Of a stretch of 64,000 nucleotides of DNA, positions 58,541-64,000 are shown piece after piece. Below the pieces are notes generated by a model. It saw nothing but the letters and a program-made list of their open reading frames with translations. It searched no databases and was not told the DNA's origin. Position 1 is the first letter of the stretch. Each line of letters starts with the position of its first letter. The stretch covers positions 79,774 through 143,773 of the forward strand of contig NZ_BLAD01000037.1 of assembly GCF_009687845.1 (NCBI RefSeq), given 5' to 3'. Made by a program: the position numbers and the translations under genes. This DNA comes from Acrocarpospora corrugata. Lineage in GTDB: Bacteria; Actinomycetota; Actinomycetes; Streptosporangiales; Streptosporangiaceae.

Positions 58541-60193
58541 CTATCGGGCTGATTCGCCGAAGTTGTCCAGGGGCTCGGTGCTGTCGGTTATGCCGGGGGA
58601 GTCCTGGTGGAGGAACTGGCCGGCGTCGGGGTCGAGGCCGCCGAAGCCGAGGAAGCCGAAGGTGTCCTTTCCGAAGACGACGTTGATGGCGCCGGGGCTG
58701 GTGGCGCCGCTGGCGGGGACCTCCTCGCCGGGGATGGTGATGAGCAGGTCGGATTCGCCGTTGCCGTTGTAGTCGCCGGTGGTGAGGGCGGTGCCGAGGG
58801 CGTCGTCGATCTCGGCGGGGTCGCCGAAGGTGAGGTTCTCGCCGAACAGGAACTGCTGGTGGTCGGCGCCGAGACCGGCGGAGTTGTCACCGTAGATGAC
58901 GTTGACGGCGCCGACGTTGGCGCGGTTGAGGGTTTCCGAGTCCTCGCCGGGCACACCGACGGCCAGGTCGTCCTGGTTGTCGCCGTTGAAGTCGCCGGCG
59001 GTCAGCGAGCGGCCGAAGGCGTCGGCGGGATTGCCGGCCTCGGAGATACCCGTGGTGTCCTGGGACCAGACCTGGGCGCCGGTGGTGACCAGCGAGTTGC
59101 CGGAGCGGTAGATGACGTAGGCGACGCCTTCGCCGCCGTCCTCGCCGGGGGCGCCGACGGCCAGGTCGTCGGGGAACTGGCCGCTCACGTTGGCGGCGTT
59201 CTCGTTGAAGTCGCCGACGGCGAGGGCGGTGCCGAAGGCGTCACCGGCTTCGGGGCCGCCGGGCAGCGGGGCGGCCTGGTTCCAGAACTGGTCGTTGGTG
59301 GTGGACAGGCCGGTGGCGGAGCCGTACAGGACGTTGACTGAGCCGGCGTTGTCGATGGCGTCGACCTCGTCGCCGGGGACGCCGACGGCCAGGTCGTCGA
59401 AGGCGTCGGTGCCGAAGTCGCCGACCGCGAGGGCGGAGCCGAAACGGTCGCCCGCGGCCTGGACGCCTTCGACGCCGGCCGTGTTCTGGTCGAGCTGGGT
59501 GGTCGCGAGGGGGTCGAAGCGGAAGTCGCCGAAGTCGAACTGGAGGACCCAGACCTGGCCGGCGTCGGCCACAGCGGCGTCCTCGCCGGGGGCGCCGACG
59601 AAGACCTCGGCCTCGAAGTCGTTGTCGACCCGGCCCACGGCCAGGGCGGATCCCCACTGGTCGCCCGGTTCGTTGTCGTTGTCGGACAGGGCGCTGGCCA
59701 GCTCCTGGTCCAGGGTGAGCGAGCCGGTTCCGGTCAGGCCGCCGGAGACGTGGCCGAACAGGACGTGGATAGCGCCCGAGTCCTGGGTCAGGCCGCGGTC
59801 CTCGCCGGGGACGCCGATGATCAGGTCGTCGATGCTGTTGCCGTCCACGTCGCCGACCGCGAGGGCCGCCCCGAACCGGTCTCCCGTCTCCGGTCCGGGG
59901 TCGTCCATCAGGCCGGGGTCGAGGCCGGGGCTGTTCTGCTGGAAGGTCTCGCTGCCGCCGCTGCCGAGGCCGTCGGTGCCGCCGTACAGAATGTGCACGA
60001 GGCCGGCGTCTTGGATCGCTCCAATATTCTCGCCGGGGACGCCGATGGCGGCGTCCGCGTACCCGTCGCTGTCGAAGTCGGCGTGGAGTTCGACGCTGGC
60101 GGCGTCCGCCAGGGCCGGCGGGGCGAGCGCGGCGGAGCCGCCGAGGGCCACCGTGACGGCGACCACCGCCCGGATGAGATGGCGATTGATCAT
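58541..60193 (-). CDS. Secreted FG-GAP/integrin-alpha-like repeat protein
   Basis: ATG 60193 follows AGGAGGAAC. The 550-residue protein has a signal peptide (AVVAVTVALGGSAALAPPALA) and about seven FG-GAP repeats of roughly 70 residues. Each repeat has a GDRFGAALAVGDVDGNSIDD-like start and an IGVPGEDRG-like centre, with a Ca-binding DxDxNxxDD loop and a following I-H-V-L-F/Y-G strand. The set forms a beta-propeller as in integrin alpha chains. Such actinomycete proteins are outside the cell, and partners are unknown. The end GITDSTEPLDNFGESAR comes right after the start of a new repeat and may be natural or a truncation. Confidence 0.9.
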   Translation of the reverse strand: MINRHLIRAVVAVTVALGGSAALAPPALADAASVELHADFDSDGYADAAIGVPGENIGAIQDAGLVHILYGGTDGLGSGGSETFQQNSPGLDPGLMDDPGPETGDRFGAALAVGDVDGNSIDDLIIGVPGEDRGLTQDSGAIHVLFGHVSGGLTGTGSLTLDQELASALSDNDNEPGDQWGSALAVGRVDNDFEAEVFVGAPGEDAAVADAGQVWVLQFDFGDFRFDPLATTQLDQNTAGVEGVQAAGDRFGSALAVGDFGTDAFDDLAVGVPGDEVDAIDNAGSVNVLYGSATGLSTTNDQFWNQAAPLPGGPEAGDAFGTALAVGDFNENAANVSGQFPDDLAVGAPGEDGGEGVAYVIYRSGNSLVTTGAQVWSQDTTGISEAGNPADAFGRSLTAGDFNGDNQDDLAVGVPGEDSETLNRANVGAVNVIYGDNSAGLGADHQQFLFGENLTFGDPAEIDDALGTALTTGDYNGNGESDLLITIPGEEVPASGATSPGAINVVFGKDTFGFLGFGGLDPDAGQFLHQDSPGITDSTEPLDNFGESAR

Positions 60194-60302
60194 GAAAGTT
60201 CCTCCTGAGTCGAGGTGGTGAAACTCGACAAGAGAAACAGTGGTTATTCCGCTTGATCTGCGGATATGTACGCAATCTCTTCCGGTAAAAGGACGTCGCG
60301 GA

Positions 60303-61541
60303 TTAGGCGAAAAGGTATTTGTCCGTAAATGGGTTGCGGAATTTTCCGGTGGGGTCGAGGTCGTGGGCGAGGGACTGGAAGTCGGGGAGGCGGTCGTAGC
60401 GCGGGCGCAGGGCGTCCGGCGGGGTGGTGAAGATCTTGGCCCAGTGCGGGCGGGGGGCGAACGGCGCGAGGGCGTCCTCGATCCGGGCGACCACCGGCAG
60501 GACGGCCGGGGTGTCGGCGACCCAGGTGAAGTGCAGGGCGACCGAGTCGCGCTGGTAGCACGGGCTGAGCCAGAGCCGGTCGGCGGCGATGGTGCGGACC
60601 TCGCAGATCTGCAGGACCGGGTGGATGTGGTCGCGGATCGCGTCCAGGGCGGCCAGCGCCTGGACGGCGTCGGCGGCGTCGATCATGAATTCCGATTGCA
60701 GTTCGTCACCCGCGCTGGGAATCCGGTCCGGCCGGAAGTGCGGCAGGCGTTCGAACCAGGGGCCGGGAACGTCCATTTGCTCGGTGCAGCTCTCGGGCGA
60801 CATTCCGGGCACAGGATGCCGCGGGCCATCGGCGGGCGTCCCCGGGATCTCGACGGCCGCCTCGTCCTCGCGCTGCTTCACCCACACCTGATTGATCACC
60901 GGCCCCCGCCAGTCCGTGAAAAGACTCACGCTGTACGCACTAGACACGATTTCCCGAAATTTCGGGAAAAGGGTGTCGAGAGGTAGTCCTTCGTAGACAC
61001 GCTGCCGCACCTGGAACGACGGAACCAGGTCCAGTTCGAGGGCGACCACTACTCCGAGAGCCCCCATCCCGACCACGGCCCCCTCGAACCGCTCGTCCCC
61101 CCGATCCAGCCTGACCAGGTCCCCATCGGCCGTGACCAGCTCCAGCCCCGCGACAGCCGAGGACAGGTTCCCGTTCCCGACCCCCGACCCATGCGTCCCC
61201 GTCGCACACGCCCCGGCGATGGAGATATGCGGCAACGACCCGAGATTCCCCAGCCCGAACCCCCGCTCATCGATATACCGCCCCACATCCGCATACCGCA
61301 GCCCGGCCCCCACCCGCACCTTCCCCGCGTCCGAATCCACCTCGATGACCGGCGGAAGCCCCCCCAGCTCCACCAACTCCGCCGGACTGTCCCCCACCTC
61401 ATTGAACGAATGCCGCGTCCCAAGCGCCCGAATCCGCGAACTCCCCGCCACGACCCCCCGCAGCTCCTCCACCGACGTCGGCCGATAGATCCGCTCCGCG
61501 CTATATGTAAGATTTCCTGCCCAATTGGCTTGGTTTGTCAT
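60303..61541 (-). CDS. Alditol oxidase-like FAD oxidoreductase (VAO/ALO type)
   Basis: The 412-residue protein matches the Streptomyces AldO/xylitol oxidase family. It has RIRALGTRHSFNEVGDSP with the histidine that carries covalent FAD, VRVGAGLRYADVGRYIDERG, SIAGACATGTHGSGVGNGNL, ICEVRTIAADRLWLSP (catalytic Glu and Arg) and RPHWAKIF (Lys). DLDPTGKFRNPF ends the protein. AldO oxidises polyols such as xylitol and sorbitol with O2 to the aldose and H2O2 in the cytosol. ATG 61541 is the family start. It lies 109 bp after the FG-GAP gene on the same strand. Confidence 0.93.
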   Translation of the reverse strand: MTNQANWAGNLTYSAERIYRPTSVEELRGVVAGSSRIRALGTRHSFNEVGDSPAELVELGGLPPVIEVDSDAGKVRVGAGLRYADVGRYIDERGFGLGNLGSLPHISIAGACATGTHGSGVGNGNLSSAVAGLELVTADGDLVRLDRGDERFEGAVVGMGALGVVVALELDLVPSFQVRQRVYEGLPLDTLFPKFREIVSSAYSVSLFTDWRGPVINQVWVKQREDEAAVEIPGTPADGPRHPVPGMSPESCTEQMDVPGPWFERLPHFRPDRIPSAGDELQSEFMIDAADAVQALAALDAIRDHIHPVLQICEVRTIAADRLWLSPCYQRDSVALHFTWVADTPAVLPVVARIEDALAPFAPRPHWAKIFTTPPDALRPRYDRLPDFQSLAHDLDPTGKFRNPFTDKYLFA

Positions 61542-61663
61542 GGCTATGACCCTAGCCACCCGCCCCCACCGCACGGAATGCGGGAGCACATGTCCCCGGC
61601 CTCGACGAGGGCCACCACCACCTCCTCACGCATGGCCTGGGGATGCTGCCCCGGCGTCCGCCG

Positions 61664-61699
61664 CACCGCCTTTCTGCCACCGCCTTTCTGCCACCGCCT
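61664..61699. repeat. Tandem 14-bp repeat in the 61542-61937 gap
   Basis: CACCGCCTTTCTGC is repeated exactly at 61664-61677 and 61678-61691, with an eight-base third copy. The gap of 396 bp holds no gene I can support. It also has two similar stretches CGCATGG(C/A)CTGGGG at 61629 and 61756, which may belong to a decayed repeat element. Confidence 0.6.
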
Positions 61700-61937
61700 C
61701 CTCGCGCGCGGCCTGCGGCCGGGGGAGCACCCGATCCCGGAAACCCCACTCGCGCATGGACTGGGGGCAAGCCTTCTCGGGAGGCGGGGGATCGCGCCAG
61801 CGCGAGACTGCCTCCGATCAGCACCGAGCCAAGGCCCTTCGCGTGCAAGGGGACGAACCCAGCCACCACGGCATGGCTGCTCGGGCGTATTGCGGGCTGC
61901 TCGATGTGCTGTGAGGGCGCGCTAGCCTGAACGGGCG

Positions 61938-63068
61938 ATGACTACCCTGGTGACGCCGGTGGGGGAGCTTGAGCTCGTCCGTAATGCCGGAAATGCTCGT
62001 GATGGACTTCGGGCTTGGGATGCGGCGGATGAGTATTTGCTGCGGCATCTGGCCGAGGCGGTTGATCTGGGCGGCGAGGTGGTCGTTCTTGGTGATCGGT
62101 GGGGGACGCTGGCCACTGCGCTGGCGGAGTACCGTCCGAGTCAGATCAGTGACTCGTATCTCGCCCAGCAGGCCACCGTGATCAACCTTGAACGGAACGG
62201 CCTGCGGGGGCCGAGGCTGCTGTCGACGATGGATTCGCCGCCTGGGCGGATCGATGTGCTGCTGGTTCGGGTTCCGAAGAGTCTGGCGTTGCTGGAGGAT
62301 CAGTTGCATCGGCTCGCGCCGTCGGTGCACGAGGGCACGGTGATCGTCGGGACCGGGATGGTCACCGAGATCCATACGTCTACTTTGAAGCTGTTCGAGC
62401 GGATTCTCGGGCCGACGAAGACTTCGCTGGCAGTCAGAAAAGCGCGCCTGATCTTCTGTACGCCGGATATGAGCATTCCCCGCACGACCAGTCCGTGGCC
62501 GCGAACCTACGACCTCCCCGATGATGTCGGCCCGGTTTCAGGCCGGACCGTAACCAATCACGCGGGGGTGTTCTGCGCGGACCGGCTCGACATCGGGACC
62601 CGGTTCCTGCTGCGCCACATCCCGGCACGAGGAGGACACGTTGTGGATCTCGGGTGCGGAAACGGGGTCGTCGGGTTGGCCGCCGCACTCGCCGATCCGG
62701 CCGCCGAGGTCACGTTCGTCGATGAGTCGTTCCACGCGGTCGCCTCGGCGGAGGCCACCTTCCGGGCCAATACCGAAGCCCCCGCCCGATTCCTCGTCAC
62801 CGACGGCATGTCGGAAATATCGCCCGGCACTGTGGATCTCATCCTGAACAACCCGCCCTTCCACAGCCACCGCGCCATCGGCGACGCGACCGCCTGGGAG
62901 ATGTTCACCGGCTCCCGCCGCGCCCTGCGCACCGGCGGCGAACTCTACGTCGTCGGCAACCGCCACCTCGGCTACCACGTCAAACTCCGCCGCCTCTTCG
63001 GCAACTGCCAACTGATCGCGAGCGACCACAAATTCGTGGTCCTACGGGCGGTCAAACGCGATAGGTGA
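61938..63068 (+). CDS. RlmG/RsmC-like rRNA (guanine-N2) methyltransferase
   Basis: The 376-residue protein has two methyltransferase-like halves. The N-terminal half (residues about 10-190) is a degenerate copy with VVVLGDRWGTLATALAEY. The C-terminal half has VDLGCGNGVVGLAAALADP (SAM motif I), VTFVDESFHAVASAEATF and the catalytic LILNNPPFHSHRAIGD (NPPF). This duplicated plan and length match RlmG/RsmC, which methylate guanines in 23S or 16S rRNA. Which base is modified cannot be told. Codon use is less GC-biased in the first third than in neighbours. Confidence 0.88.
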   Translation: MTTLVTPVGELELVRNAGNARDGLRAWDAADEYLLRHLAEAVDLGGEVVVLGDRWGTLATALAEYRPSQISDSYLAQQATVINLERNGLRGPRLLSTMDSPPGRIDVLLVRVPKSLALLEDQLHRLAPSVHEGTVIVGTGMVTEIHTSTLKLFERILGPTKTSLAVRKARLIFCTPDMSIPRTTSPWPRTYDLPDDVGPVSGRTVTNHAGVFCADRLDIGTRFLLRHIPARGGHVVDLGCGNGVVGLAAALADPAAEVTFVDESFHAVASAEATFRANTEAPARFLVTDGMSEISPGTVDLILNNPPFHSHRAIGDATAWEMFTGSRRALRTGGELYVVGNRHLGYHVKLRRLFGNCQLIASDHKFVVLRAVKRDR

Positions 63069-63592
63069 GGCGCCGATCGCCTCGATCCTGCGCACGATTG
63101 AGAACTCCCGGCGGAGTAAACGAGTCGCCGGGCCGCTCACGGTTATCCGGCACCGCTCACGCAGCTGATGTCAGCACCGCGCCGGTGCCGGAGGGGAGCG
63201 GCCGTTGTGTCAGTGGTTCTGAGCTTCGCTTTTCGCGCAGGTGATGTCAGCACCGCACCGGTGCCGAAGAGGCGCGGCCATCGTGTCAGTGGTTCTGAGC
63301 TTCGCTTTCAAGCGATCCTCGACCTGGAACAGCCGCCGCGCGATGCTCCGGATGCGGCGCAGCGGAGATCGCCGGCCGTTTTCCCGCTGCCGGTATTCAG
63401 ATTGTTTGGGGCGTTTTTCGTGTTGAGGGCTGAAACTGCCTGTGCTTCTGAGCCTGACAGGCTCGCACACTGTTTCATTCAGCTGTATTGACATGTTGAC
63501 ATTTGCTATTTCGTGCGATCAGCATTCTGTGCGGGGCGTCTCACGGTACCGGCTATCGGAGATGAAACTCTTTTCCAAGGGGGAGTCGCGTT
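63069..63592. other. Intergenic region with tandem repeat and AT-richer promoter-like end
   Basis: The 524-bp gap holds the 68-bp tandem repeat (63166-63309) and an AT-richer stretch with two TTGACA boxes (63488-63493, 63496-63501), of which either could be a -35 element. No convincing -10 box at 16-18 bp spacing is seen. Open frames that use the repeat as coding sequence are not convincing. Confidence 0.45.
63166..63309. repeat. Tandem pair of 68-bp repeats, period 76
   Basis: The 68-bp unit at 63166-63233 recurs at 63242-63309 with no indels and about nine substitutions. Each begins TGATGTCAGCACCGC and ends GTTCTGAGCTTCGCTTT. Each holds a small hairpin GCACCG...CGGTGC. The copies are joined by an 8-bp spacer. 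Confidence 0.85.
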
Positions 63593-64000
63593 ATGCTTCG
63601 GTCGCCGGTTGGCAGAGCTGTCATCGCAACGATTTTGACCGGGGCGCTCCTGGGCAGCGGGATGTTAACGGTGTCGAGCGCTTTCGCCGAAAGTTCGTTG
63701 TCGACTTTTTCTGGTGTGGTGCGTTCGTCGTCGGGTGATCCTGTCCCGAGCGTCCAGGTGAATCTCGATGGTGCCATCGGTGAGACCGGTGCGGATGGAT
63801 CGTTCACGGTGTCCGTGTTGCCGGGAGTTCACCAGCTCACGGTGAATTCGATACCCGGCACACGTGAAGATATTCCCAGTTTCCAGTGGGTTGGGCCGGA
63901 CATCGATCTCAGCAGTGATGTGACACGGGACCTGACGCTGCCGCTGGCGGTGGTGAATGTCACGCTGGTCGATGAGTCAGGTGATCCCGTGCCGGATGTG
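63593..64000 (+). CDS. Secreted protein with carboxypeptidase-regulatory/SpaA-like beta modules, 3'-truncated by the window
   Basis: ATG 63593 follows AAGGGGGAG with 8 bp spacing. The 136 visible codons give a signal peptide (GRAVIATILTGALLGSGML, then SSAFA), followed by VRSSSGDPVPSVQVNLDGAI and GADGSFTVSVLPGVHQLTV. A second module begins VVNVTLVDESGDPVPDV at the window end. These are repeats of the carboxypeptidase-D regulatory-like/SpaA type found in large actinomycete surface proteins. Third-position G+C is lower than in neighbouring genes. Anchor and full size lie outside the window. Confidence 0.82.
   Translation, partial: MLRSPVGRAVIATILTGALLGSGMLTVSSAFAESSLSTFSGVVRSSSGDPVPSVQVNLDGAIGETGADGSFTVSVLPGVHQLTVNSIPGTREDIPSFQWVGPDIDLSSDVTRDLTLPLAVVNVTLVDESGDPVPDV

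Noticed and set aside
63168..63491. Plus-strand frames beginning MSAPRRCRRGAA in the tandem repeat
   Set aside because: Both derive from the same repeat, lack ribosome sites and lead into noise; treated as repeat DNA.

Overview
The window is high-GC DNA (about 70% G+C, strongly G/C-biased third codon positions, frequent GTG starts, Shine-Dalgarno sites of the GGAGG type) from an actinomycete chromosome. The gene set points to a cellulolytic, soil-type filamentous actinobacterium, most likely of the Streptosporangiales. It includes a GH9 cellulase with CBM3 and CBM2, a second CBM2 protein, CelR-type TGGGAGCGCTCCCA operators, a DUF574 methyltransferase, a LAL regulator, a glutamine synthetase II, a WS/DGAT acyltransferase and paired SSS symporters. 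The genus is an inference; no rRNA or tRNA gene was found to fix it.

Layout. 0-5 kb: two tandem immune-inhibitor-A-like (M6) secreted metalloproteases, the second missing its start, its signal peptide and an internal 133-codon block, followed by a lipid kinase. 5-10 kb: a cholesterol-oxidase-type flavoprotein behind a sigma70-like promoter with an overlapping palindrome, then a SNF2 helicase with a small overlapping partner gene. 10-14 kb: a degenerate protein kinase, a DUF574 methyltransferase and an XRE regulator/PPC-domain pair. 14-17.5 kb: the cellulose cluster. 17.7-25.3 kb: acyl-CoA dehydrogenase/HIT, then a LytS/LytTR two-component pair leading into two small-membrane-protein/SSS-symporter pairs. 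25-30 kb: WS/DGAT, PolX and a PaaK-like adenylate-forming enzyme.

30-37 kb is the accessory region. It holds a membrane-protein gene with two frameshifts, a TetR/TIM-barrel pair, two toxin-antitoxin-like modules (DUF433/DUF5615 and Phd/VapC), a decayed MarR gene, an IS66 fragment and a frameshifted small exported protein. 37-41 kb: a GH30 glycosidase with a ricin-type CBM13, next to a LacI regulator and an alpha/beta hydrolase. 41-47 kb: housekeeping-like genes (GNAT, PrsW, DUF2203, CbiX-like chelatase, ribokinase, LigD-type polymerase). 47-56 kb: a GMC oxidoreductase/alpha-beta hydrolase pair beside a LAL regulator, a VOC protein, a MetE-like methyltransferase and glnII. 57-64 kb: a macrolide-type glycosyltransferase with an unusually structured upstream region, a secreted FG-GAP protein, an alditol oxidase, an RlmG-like methyltransferase, a tandem 68-bp repeat and the start of a secreted protein that runs off the window.

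How the parts may work together. The CelR-type sites suggest the CBM2 gene, and possibly the GH9 gene behind it, respond to cellobiose. GH30 has its own LacI gene next door. The LytS/LytTR pair probably controls uptake of acetate or similar small acids through the adjacent symporters, and a CRP-like palindrome precedes the second symporter pair. Among non-coding elements, the strongest candidate for something undescribed is the roughly 106-bp inverted-repeat/multi-hairpin element before the glycosyltransferase gene, which contains a five-codon reading frame ending inside the closing stem.
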